Shown here: positions 14,567 to 22,065 of the stretch, in pieces
How positions within the stretch are numbered: position 1 is the first letter of the stretch
Layout: each line of letters starts with the position of its first letter
Assembly (NCBI RefSeq): GCF_006538745.1
Contig: NZ_BJLR01000025.1
Coordinates: forward strand, 62,001 to 126,000
Source: Cellulomonas cellasea
Lineage (GTDB): Bacteria > Actinomycetota > Actinomycetes > Actinomycetales > Cellulomonadaceae
Direction: 5' to 3'
DNA length: 64,000 nt
Notes under the pieces: generated by a model
The model's database searches: none
What the model was told of the DNA's origin: nothing
The model's input: only the letters and a program-made list of their open reading frames with translations
Position numbers and translations under genes: made by a program

Positions 14567-16801
14567 ATGACCTCCCCGCCGGACGGCATCCCCGGCACCC
14601 CGCGCCCCGTCGATCGCACGCCGGCAGGCACCGAGTCCGGGACCCCGCGCCCGGGCGAGCGGGCCCACCATGCCGGGACCGCACCGGAGGCCACGTCCCC
14701 GGAGGACGCCGCGGGCGGCGCCGCCGTGGCGGGATCCGGGCGCGGTCGGCCCGGCACCGGTGACGCCGCCCTCCTGCGGCGGATCGGTGCGCTGCTCGCG
14801 CCGCACCGCGGGGCGCTGCTGCTCGTCGCGCTGTCGATCGTCGTCGCGTCCGTGCTCGGCATCGTCACGCCGTTCCTCACGCAGCGCGTGTTCGACGACG
14901 CGCTGTTCCCGGTCGACGGGTCGGGCGTCGACCTGCCGCTGCTCACGTGGCTCGTCGCGGCCATGATCGTCATCCCGCTGCTGAGCGCGGCCATCGGCGT
15001 CGGCCAGACGTACCTCACGACGAAGATCGGCAACCTCGCGATGGCCGAGCTGCGCGGCCGGCTGTTCGAGCACCTCGAGCGGATGGAGCTCGCGTTCTTC
15101 ACCGCGACGAAGACCGGCTCGATCCAGTCGCGCCTCGCGAACGACGTGGGCGGCGTGCGCTCCGTGCTCACCACGACCGCGTCCTCGATCCTGTCGAACA
15201 CCGTGACGGTGCTCGCCTCGCTCGTCGCGATGCTCCTGCTCAGCTGGCAGCTCACGGTCGTCGCCGTCGCGCTCATGCCCGTCTTCGTCGTGCTGCAGCG
15301 CCGGGTCGGCGCCCGGCGGCAGGTCATCGCGCGCCAGACGCAGGAGTCGCTGTCGGACATGACGGCGATCACCGAGGAGGCGCTGAGCGTCTCCGGGGTC
15401 CTGCTGACGAAGGTGTTCAACCGCTCCGACACCGAGATCGCCCGGTACCGCGCCGAGAACGACCGCCAGGTCACGCTGCAGGTGCGCCAGGCCATGGCCG
15501 GCCAGGGATTCTTCGGCGTCGTCACCGCGTTCATGGCGATCACGCCCGCGCTCGTCTACCTCGTCGCCGGCTACATGATCACGGGCCGCGCCGGTACGGA
15601 CACGCTGACCGCGGGGACGCTCGTCGCGTTCTCCACGCTGCAGGCGCGACTGCTCATGCCGGTGATCTCGCTCATGCGCGTGGCCCTCGACGTGCAGACG
15701 TCGCTCGCGCTGTTCCGGCGCATCTTCGAGTACCTGGACCTCACGCCCGCGATCACCGACCGCCCCGGGGCCGTGCACCTCGACCCGGAGCAGACGCGGG
15801 GTCGGGTCGAGCTCGACGAGGTGTGGTTCCGGTACCCGCCGCCGCCGCGGCTCACGCAGCCCCCGCCGGCGCCCGGTGGGCGCAGGGGCGGCGGGTTCGG
15901 CATGCGCGGGGCGATGGCCGGTCTCGCCGCGCCCTCCGGCGGCAGGCACCCCGGCGGCGCGGCCGGGGTGGTCCGGCTGCCGCGCGACGAGCCGGAGCCG
16001 GCGACCGACGACGCCCTCGCCGGCTCCCGGCGGCGCGCGTGGGCCGTCCGCGACGTCTCGCTCGTGGTCGAGCCCGGGCAGCTCGCGGCGTTCGTCGGCC
16101 CCTCGGGCGCGGGCAAGACGACGCTCAGCTACCTCGTCCCGCGGCTGTACGAGGTCGACCGGGGTGCCGTCCGCGTCGACGGACACGACGTGCGCGACCT
16201 CACGCTCTCGAGCCTCGCCGACACCGTCGGGATGGTCACGCAGGACCCGTACCTGTTCCACGCGACCATCGCGGACAACCTGCGCTACGCCCGCCCGGAC
16301 GCGACCGACGACGAGCTCGTCGAGGCGTGCCGGGCCGCCAACATCCACGACCGGATCGAGGCGTTCGAGCACGGGTACCGGACCCTCGTCGGTGAGCGCG
16401 GCTACCGGCTCTCCGGCGGGGAGAAGCAGCGCATCGCGATCGCGCGCGTGCTGCTCAAGGACCCGCGCGTCCTCATCCTCGACGAGGCGACGTCCGCGCT
16501 CGACACCGCGTCCGAGCGGCTCGTCCAGAGCGCCCTGGCCCGTGCGGTGCGCCAGCGGACGACCCTCGCGATCGCGCACCGGCTCTCGACGATCCGCGAC
16601 GCGGACGTGATCTTCGTCGTCGACGACGGCCGGGTCGTCGAGCGCGGCTCGCACGACGAGCTCGTCACCGCTCCCGACGGGCTGTACGCGCGGCTGTACG
16701 CCGAGCAGTTCGGCGGCGGTCGGGTCGAGGCGCGGTTCTCCGACGGCGTCATGTTCACCGACGGGGTCGTCCTCGCCCAGCCGGCTCCCCCGCACGCCTG
16801 A
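14567..16801 (+). CDS. ABC exporter, fused membrane and ATPase domains
   Basis: 744 residues from the ATG at 14567, 10 bp after the ligase stop. After a ~65-residue disordered Pro/Gly-rich N-terminus comes a six-helix type-1 exporter domain (about residues 75-400), with FNRSDTEIARYRAEN as a coupling region. The nucleotide-binding domain has Walker A GPSGAGKTT near 511, signature LSGGEKQR near 615, Walker B VLILDEATSALD near 635 and the H-loop IAHRLST near 669. A ~65-residue Gly/Pro/Arg-rich insert (about 424-488) splits the domain between the A-loop strand VWFRYPPP and the strand AVRDVSLVVEPG. Such half-exporters work as homo- or heterodimers; no second half-transporter is adjacent, so a homodimer is likely. 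The cargo is unknown. Confidence 0.92.
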   Translation: MTSPPDGIPGTPRPVDRTPAGTESGTPRPGERAHHAGTAPEATSPEDAAGGAAVAGSGRGRPGTGDAALLRRIGALLAPHRGALLLVALSIVVASVLGIVTPFLTQRVFDDALFPVDGSGVDLPLLTWLVAAMIVIPLLSAAIGVGQTYLTTKIGNLAMAELRGRLFEHLERMELAFFTATKTGSIQSRLANDVGGVRSVLTTTASSILSNTVTVLASLVAMLLLSWQLTVVAVALMPVFVVLQRRVGARRQVIARQTQESLSDMTAITEEALSVSGVLLTKVFNRSDTEIARYRAENDRQVTLQVRQAMAGQGFFGVVTAFMAITPALVYLVAGYMITGRAGTDTLTAGTLVAFSTLQARLLMPVISLMRVALDVQTSLALFRRIFEYLDLTPAITDRPGAVHLDPEQTRGRVELDEVWFRYPPPPRLTQPPPAPGGRRGGGFGMRGAMAGLAAPSGGRHPGGAAGVVRLPRDEPEPATDDALAGSRRRAWAVRDVSLVVEPGQLAAFVGPSGAGKTTLSYLVPRLYEVDRGAVRVDGHDVRDLTLSSLADTVGMVTQDPYLFHATIADNLRYARPDATDDELVEACRAANIHDRIEAFEHGYRTLVGERGYRLSGGEKQRIAIARVLLKDPRVLILDEATSALDTASERLVQSALARAVRQRTTLAIAHRLSTIRDADVIFVVDDGRVVERGSHDELVTAPDGLYARLYAEQFGGGRVEARFSDGVMFTDGVVLAQPAPPHA

Positions 16802-16833
16802 ACGCACCCGTCCTCGCCGTGCCGTGGTGGCGG

Positions 16834-16856
16834 CGCTGCCGCCCGGCAGGGCAGCG
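16834..16856 (+). terminator. Hairpin after the ABC exporter
   Basis: CGCTGCC (16834-16840) and GGCAGCG (16850-16856) form a 7-bp stem with a 9-nt loop, 33 bp downstream of the exporter stop. A weak candidate with no T-run. Confidence 0.35.
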
Positions 16857-16970
16857 GCCGAGCACGACCGCTCGGACCGCCGCCACCCACAGACCCGCCG
16901 CGCGCACCGGCGACCTCGGACGCCGCTGCCGCACCGCCGACCGGGCGGCCCGACCCGCGAGCGTCGCACC

Positions 16971-17576
16971 ATGAGCTCCGACGACCACCTGCTGCCCCGC
17001 CCGCGTCCCCACCGGGAGGACCTGCCGCCCGCCGGCACCGAGCCCCGCTCCCCCACGCCCGACCCGACCGACGCCCACGCCCTCGACCCGCGCCGGCCGT
17101 CCGGTGCGGACCTGCCCACGCACCACCCCACCGACGACTGGCACGGCCTGCACCTGCCCCCGCACGAGGCGCCCGACGAGGTCGGCCGGACCCTGGAGAG
17201 CGCCGACGACGCCCTCGCGCTGCTCCTCGGTCTCGTCGGCCGTGACCGGTCGGGTCCGCCGGCCCTCTGGTTCGTGCTGCTCGACGCGCACGACCGGGTG
17301 CTGCCCGTCGTGCTCCCGATCCCTGAGGTCCCGCTCGTCGCGGACCCGGTCGTGGCGTCGAACCTCGTCCACGTCCTGGCGTCCGTGCTCGCGCACGACG
17401 CGCCGGGCGGCTCGTTGCTCGTGGCGTACGTGCGGCGGGGAGGCGGCGACCGCGGGGCGTTCGAGTCCGGCTGGTCCCGCGTCCTGCACGAGGAAGCGAT
17501 GCGCGCCGGGGTGCGGATCCGGGCGGAGGCGGCCGTCGGCCAGGACCGCGCGAGGGTCGTGGACCCCCGCTGGTGA
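16971..17576 (+). CDS. Hypothetical protein
   Basis: 201 residues from the ATG at 16971. The first ~65 residues are a disordered, Pro/Asp-rich tail. From about residue 70 an alpha/beta domain follows: DDALALLLGLVG, strand LWFVLLDAHDRVLPVVLPIPEVPL, helix VVASNLVHVLASVL, strand SLLVAYVRRGG and a C-terminal helix-strand-helix. This alternation of hydrophobic strands and helices looks like a genuine folded protein with no membrane segment. I do not recognise the family. It stands alone between the ABC exporter and rbpA on the same strand. Confidence 0.65.
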   Translation: MSSDDHLLPRPRPHREDLPPAGTEPRSPTPDPTDAHALDPRRPSGADLPTHHPTDDWHGLHLPPHEAPDEVGRTLESADDALALLLGLVGRDRSGPPALWFVLLDAHDRVLPVVLPIPEVPLVADPVVASNLVHVLASVLAHDAPGGSLLVAYVRRGGGDRGAFESGWSRVLHEEAMRAGVRIRAEAAVGQDRARVVDPRW

Positions 17577-17756
17577 GAGCCGCCGGGTGACCGCGGAGCG
17601 CTCGGGAGGCCGCTCGACGGGGCGGCGCCGACCGGCCCGCGAGACGTCCGTCACACCCGGGCGCCTGCTCCTGCGGGGTTTCGTCCGGGTATGCCCGGCT
17701 CGGCATCCGTGCTGCTCCTGGCCCCGCGCGCGTTCACGAGACCTTCACGGCAGACT

Positions 17757-17783
17757 GGAACACCCAGGGTCCCTCCATCGTTG
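17757..17783 (+). promoter_or_regulatory. SigR-type (thiol-stress) promoter of rbpA
   Basis: GGAAC at 17757-17761 and GTTG at 17780-17783 are separated by exactly 18 bp. This matches the GGAAT-N18-GTT promoter class of the actinobacterial ECF sigma factor SigR. In Streptomyces rbpA is an established SigR target, so the match is expected in function as well as sequence. The start codon lies about 40 bp downstream. Confidence 0.6.
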
Positions 17784-17828
17784 AGCCCGGTGGAAGATCT
17801 CGTAAGGCAACAGCACGGAGGTCCACAG

Positions 17829-18173
17829 ATGTCGAACCGGTCACTGCGCGGTATGCGCATCGGTTCTCACAGCATGGAGACCGAGGACGGCGTCGAGTTC
17901 GCCCCTCGTCTCCAGGCGCACTACGACTGTCCCAACGGTCACACCATCATCCTCCCGTTCTCCGTCGAGGCCGACGTCCCGCTCGTGTGGGAGTGCCGCT
18001 GCGGTGAGGAGGCGCTCCTGCGCGACGCGTCGCGTCCGGAGCCGAAGGCCGGCAAGCCGCCGCGCACCCACTGGGACATGCTGCTCGAGCGCCGGACGGT
18101 CAAGGAGCTCGAGGAGCTCCTGGACGAACGTCTCGGCCTGCTCCGGGCGGGCAAGCTGCGCCGCAGCGCGTGA
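17829..18173 (+). CDS. rbpA: RNA polymerase-binding protein RbpA
   Basis: 114 residues from the ATG at 17829, behind the ribosome binding site GGAGG at 17817-17821. RbpA binds RNA polymerase and group 1/2 sigma factors and stabilises the open complex; it is confined to Actinomycetota. The sequence shows the N-terminal tail MSNRSLRGMRIGS, the zinc-ribbon-like core YDCPNGH...WECRCGEE, the basic linker around residues 70-80 and the sigma-interacting C-terminal helices KELEELLDERLGLLRAG. The length is normal. It converges on lnt, sharing a strong hairpin terminator. Confidence 0.97.
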   Translation: MSNRSLRGMRIGSHSMETEDGVEFAPRLQAHYDCPNGHTIILPFSVEADVPLVWECRCGEEALLRDASRPEPKAGKPPRTHWDMLLERRTVKELEELLDERLGLLRAGKLRRSA

Positions 18174-18213
18174 CGCCGTGACGGCGTCCGCACCGCGATG
18201 AGGTGAGACACCA

Positions 18214-18253
18214 CGAAGGGCGGGTCCCGGCAGCAGCCGGAACCCGCCCTTCG
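18214..18253. terminator. Strong bidirectional terminator between rbpA and lnt
   Basis: CGAAGGGCGGGTCCCGG (18214-18230) pairs with CCGGAACCCGCCCTTCG (18237-18253) over a 6-nt loop, a 17-bp stem with a single mismatch. A second partial copy of the 3' arm (GCCCGCCCTTCGTC) follows at about 18259. It serves two convergent genes. Confidence 0.75.
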
Positions 18254-18327
18254 TCATGCCCGCCCTTCGTCAAGCCCTGCCGGGCCGACCAGAGGCTTCA
18301 CCCACTGTGCCGGGCCGATCGGCAGCC

Positions 18328-19893
18328 TCACCCGACGCCGTCGGGCCGCTCCCCCCGCCGGAGGCGACGTGCGCCCGCCATCCCGGTGACCACGACGCAG
18401 AGCGCGAGCGCGTCGACGACCCACGCGGGCCAGGCGCCGAGGCGTGAGGCGAGCGTGAGGGACTCCCGGAGCGGGAGGGACGCCACCAGCTGCTCGGCGG
18501 TGAACAGCCCGGTGCGCCGGCTCACGACCCCGTTCGGCTGGATGACCCCGCTGACGCCGACCGTCGAGATCTGCACCGTCGCGCGCCCGTGCTCGACGGC
18601 CCGCACGCGCGACATCGCGAGCTGCTGGGTCGACTCGGCGGTGTAGCCGAACGAAGCGTTGTTGGTCTGCACCACGAGCAGCTCGGCGCCGGCGCGCACC
18701 GCGTCGCGGGGAAGCTCGTCGTAGGCGACCTCGAAGCAGATGACGTCCCCGATCCCGACGACCCGGCCGAGCCGCTCGGACTCGAGCGGGACGAGGCCGA
18801 CCTTCGTGCCGGGCAGCATGTCGTTGCGCACGAGGTCGACCGCGGAAGAGAACGGCCGGACGAGCGACCGCAGCGGGATGTACTCGGCGAAGGGCGCGGG
18901 GTGCTGCTTCGAGTAGGTCGCGACGACGCCTTGTGCGGGCTCCCACAAGACGGCCGTGTTGTAGCGGCCGCCGGACTCGGGGTACTCGACGGTCCCGACG
19001 AGCATCGGTGCGCCCACGGCCTGCGCGGCGGCGTCGATCTCGTCCGCCGCGTCCGCGTCGACCTGGGGGTCCACGTCGGTGCCGTTCTCGGGCCACAGCA
19101 CGAGGTCGAGCTCCCCGGGCTCGACCTGCTCGAGCAGCGCGTGGGTCCCGACGGCGTGGTTGTGCAGCACCTCGCGCTGCTGGGCGAACGCGTCGAGGCC
19201 TGGCGTCGGGACGTTGCCCTGCACGGCTCCGACAGCCAGCCGCCCGACCTCGGCGCCGGACGGGAGCGGCACGAGGAGCCCACCGACGATCACGACGAGC
19301 GCGGCACCGACCCGCAGCGCCGTGCTCCCGACCGCGAGCCGGCGTGCCGCGAGCAGCCCGAGGGCGAGCAGGACGCCGATCGTGGCGGTCAGCAGCGACA
19401 GGAGCGGCGCGCCACCCCAGGATGCGTAGGCCAGGACCGGCGAGTCCGCCTGGGAGAAGGCGAGCCGCCCCCACGGGAAGCCGCCGAACGGCCAGGCGGA
19501 CCTCAGCTCCTCGACGGCGACCCAGAGCACGACGAAGACGACCGTCTGGAGCCCGGCGTTGCGCCACACGGCGTTGCCGCGCCGCGCCCAGCTCCACGCG
19601 GCACCGAAGAGTGCGACGAAGCCGGCCTCCAGCACGGACAGCGCGACCCACGGCACCGGGCCGACGGCGTAGTCGGCCCAGGCGATGTGCGGGAGGAAGA
19701 AGACGAGCCCCCAGACGAGGCCGAGCAGGGCGTTCCACCGGGCGCTGTCGCGCCGCATCGCGAGGAACAGGGCCGCGACGGCGAGGTACGCCGTGCCCCA
19801 CCAGCCGAGGTCGGGGAACGCCGCCCAGGCGAGCACGCCACCGAGGGCGGCGAGCACGAGGCTGAGCACGCGCGAGGGCTCACGGGCTGGCAC
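18328..19893 (-). CDS. lnt: Apolipoprotein N-acyltransferase
   Basis: A 521-residue membrane enzyme that adds the third acyl chain to lipoproteins at the outer face of the cytoplasmic membrane. About six hydrophobic segments occupy residues 8-210. The nitrilase-like catalytic domain follows, with the triad visible: E269 in WPENGTD, K329 in YSKQHPAPFAEY and C386 in ICFEVAYDE. A last membrane segment lies near residue 490. In mycobacteria the equivalent Ppm1 protein is fused or adjacent to a polyprenol-phosphate-mannose synthase next to rbpA; here the Lnt domain is alone and no mannosyltransferase is adjacent. Confidence 0.94.
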   Translation of the reverse strand: MPAREPSRVLSLVLAALGGVLAWAAFPDLGWWGTAYLAVAALFLAMRRDSARWNALLGLVWGLVFFLPHIAWADYAVGPVPWVALSVLEAGFVALFGAAWSWARRGNAVWRNAGLQTVVFVVLWVAVEELRSAWPFGGFPWGRLAFSQADSPVLAYASWGGAPLLSLLTATIGVLLALGLLAARRLAVGSTALRVGAALVVIVGGLLVPLPSGAEVGRLAVGAVQGNVPTPGLDAFAQQREVLHNHAVGTHALLEQVEPGELDLVLWPENGTDVDPQVDADAADEIDAAAQAVGAPMLVGTVEYPESGGRYNTAVLWEPAQGVVATYSKQHPAPFAEYIPLRSLVRPFSSAVDLVRNDMLPGTKVGLVPLESERLGRVVGIGDVICFEVAYDELPRDAVRAGAELLVVQTNNASFGYTAESTQQLAMSRVRAVEHGRATVQISTVGVSGVIQPNGVVSRRTGLFTAEQLVASLPLRESLTLASRLGAWPAWVVDALALCVVVTGMAGARRLRRGERPDGVG

Positions 19894-20265
19894 CGCAGAA
19901 GCCTACGTCAGCCGGGTGACCCGGCCGACCGGCCCGCGTGTCCTTCGTGCCGGACGCCACGACCGTGAGGTGCGGCGTACGTTTTCTACTGAACACGCGG
20001 GCCCAGCCGGGTCCTCCTGTACGGGCGGCGGGCCCTGGGTGCTGAACGCATCTCCGGACCGACCGTCGTCCGCCAGAGCGGAACACCACGTGAACCTACC
20101 GGCTGTCCGGCACGTGTCAAGGCCGCGTTGTCCCAGGTCATGCGTCTACCGGCTGGTCAGCCACCCCCACCCCGGCGTGTCGCCCCGGGGGTTCCCGGCG
20201 TGTCGCCCGGTGTGTCGCCCGCAGGCCCGGGACGTCCGCCCGTTGGGGTGGTCTCCCGCCGGCGG
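19894..20265. other. Intergenic region with short direct repeats, upstream of lnt
   Basis: 372 bp with no convincing gene. It contains a locally AT-richer patch near 19980-19995 (TTTTCTACTG), two copies of CTACCGGCTG (about 20097 and 20147), and a cluster of GCGTGTCGCCC-type repeats at 20174-20220 (two exact and one variant). The lnt promoter should lie at its left end, but no clear -10/-35 pair was found. The repeats next to the amidohydrolase stop may act as a terminator. Confidence 0.45.
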
Positions 20266-21927
20266 TCAGGCGAGCTCGTCGTGCAGGACGACACCGGCAC
20301 GGACCGTGCGCAGGCAGCGCGGCGCCGGGGCACCGGGGCTGACGTCCGGCAGGAGCGGCGTGCCCGCGCGCGCGTCGGTGCTCCACGCGGAGACCCGGCC
20401 GTCGGCCGCCTGCACGGTGAGGTGCTCGGCGCGCCACACCGCGAGATGCGCGGGTGCCCCGAGACGGATCTCGCCCGCGCCGGTGTCGTCGAGCCCGGCG
20501 GCGCGCCACCCGCCGCGCGTGTGCGCGCGGAAGGCCGCACGTGCGGAGATGCGCTGGTCGGGCGCGTGGTGCGTGACGGCCGCCCGGACGGCGCCCCAGG
20601 GGTCGAACGGCGTCACGGGCGAGTCGGAGCCGAACGCGAGCGGGATGCCCGCGGCGGCGAGGTCGGCCAGCGGGTGCAGCGCGTCGGAACGCCCCTCCCC
20701 CAGCCGCCGGGCGTACATGCCTCCGGGCCCGCCCCACGCGGCGTCGAACGCCGGCTGGGTGCTGACGCGCACGCCGAGGAGCACGAGCGCCGCGAGCGTG
20801 GGGGCGTCGATCATCGAGGCGTGCTCGAGCCGGTGGCCGGCGCCCCGGATCGCCCCGACCCCCTCGACGTCCACCGCGGCGCGCAGGCCCACGAGGACCT
20901 CGTCCATGGCGCGGTCGCCGATCACGTGGAAGGCGGCGTGCGACCCGGCGCGGGTCACCGCAGCGACGTGGTTGCTCAGCCGGCCGGCATCGAGGTGCAG
21001 CACCCCGCTCGGGTGCTCGGAGCCGGCGGGCGCGTCCGCGTACGGCGAGCGCAGCGCCGCGGTGCGGGAGCCGAGCGAGCCGTCGACCGAGAGGTCGCCG
21101 CCGATGCCGGTGAGCCCGGGGACCGCCGCGAGGAGCTCGCGTGCGTCGTCGCTCGTGACGCAGAGCTCCGCGCGGTACCCGGCGACGTGGGGCAGCCCCG
21201 AGCGGGCGTCGGCGGTCATCGCGAGCAGCGCGACGAGGCCCTCGCGGGTGTCGACGTGCGGGGCGCTGTGCTCGTGCAGCGCGACGATGCCGGAGGCGGC
21301 CGCGGCGCGCAGCACGCGGGCGTAGAGCGCGTCCCGACGTGCCGCGTCGACGTCCCGGGCGGCGTCGCGGGCCGCGTGGTGCGCGTCGAGGGTCACGAGG
21401 CCGTCGTCGCGCCAGCCGCGGAGGGCGGGCAGGCCGAGGGCCTCGGCGAACGAGGTGGAGACGACGGCCGAGTGCACGTCGACGCGCGCGAGGTACACGG
21501 GTGCGCCGCCGGCGGCCCGGTCGAGCTCCTCGCGGGTGGGCGCGCGTCCCTCGGGCCACGCCAGCTCGTCCCAGCCGTGCCCGAGCAGCGGGAGCCCGGC
21601 GCGTTCGCCGCCCGCCGCCCGGACCTCCTCCGCGGCGGCGTGCACCGCGGCGAGCGCGGCATCGAGCGACGTCACGCCGGCCGCGGCCGACAGGTCGACG
21701 CCCTCGAGCGCGAAGCCGGTCTCGAGCACGTGGGCGTGCGCGTCGACGAACGCGGGGGCGACGAGCGCGCCGTCGAGGTCGACGACCTCGTCGGCGCGGT
21801 CCGCGAGCCCGTCGGCCGTGTCGTCCGCACCGATCCACACGATCGTCCCGTCCTCGACGACGAGCGCCTCGGCGAAGGGGTCCGCGGACGAGTGGACGAC
21901 GCCGCGCCGGTACAGGGTGGAGGTCAC
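20266..21927 (-). CDS. Amidohydrolase family protein, YtcJ-like
   Basis: 553 residues from the GTG at 21927; a longer frame to 21996 adds a tail that does not look homologous. It belongs to the large-subunit amidohydrolase superfamily. The metal-binding VDAHAHVLE motif lies near residue 60, GHGWDE near 125, VALHEHSAP and HRLEHASMI carry further histidines, and the catalytic region reads FGSDSPVTPFDPW near 470. This arrangement is typical of YtcJ/AepA-like hydrolases of unknown substrate. It stands alone upstream of lnt on the same strand. Confidence 0.87.
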   Translation of the reverse strand: MTSTLYRRGVVHSSADPFAEALVVEDGTIVWIGADDTADGLADRADEVVDLDGALVAPAFVDAHAHVLETGFALEGVDLSAAAGVTSLDAALAAVHAAAEEVRAAGGERAGLPLLGHGWDELAWPEGRAPTREELDRAAGGAPVYLARVDVHSAVVSTSFAEALGLPALRGWRDDGLVTLDAHHAARDAARDVDAARRDALYARVLRAAAASGIVALHEHSAPHVDTREGLVALLAMTADARSGLPHVAGYRAELCVTSDDARELLAAVPGLTGIGGDLSVDGSLGSRTAALRSPYADAPAGSEHPSGVLHLDAGRLSNHVAAVTRAGSHAAFHVIGDRAMDEVLVGLRAAVDVEGVGAIRGAGHRLEHASMIDAPTLAALVLLGVRVSTQPAFDAAWGGPGGMYARRLGEGRSDALHPLADLAAAGIPLAFGSDSPVTPFDPWGAVRAAVTHHAPDQRISARAAFRAHTRGGWRAAGLDDTGAGEIRLGAPAHLAVWRAEHLTVQAADGRVSAWSTDARAGTPLLPDVSPGAPAPRCLRTVRAGVVLHDELA

Positions 21928-22065
21928 ACCCGCACGATAGCCAGGTTGACCGGGTCTGACCTGCGAAGGAGCCCGCACGAGCGGGCATGCGGGCACCTCG
22001 GTCCGCCGCGTGCCGTGCCGAATCGCTTCACCGCGGGCCCGGCGGGCTCCCGGGGCCCGCCCGCG

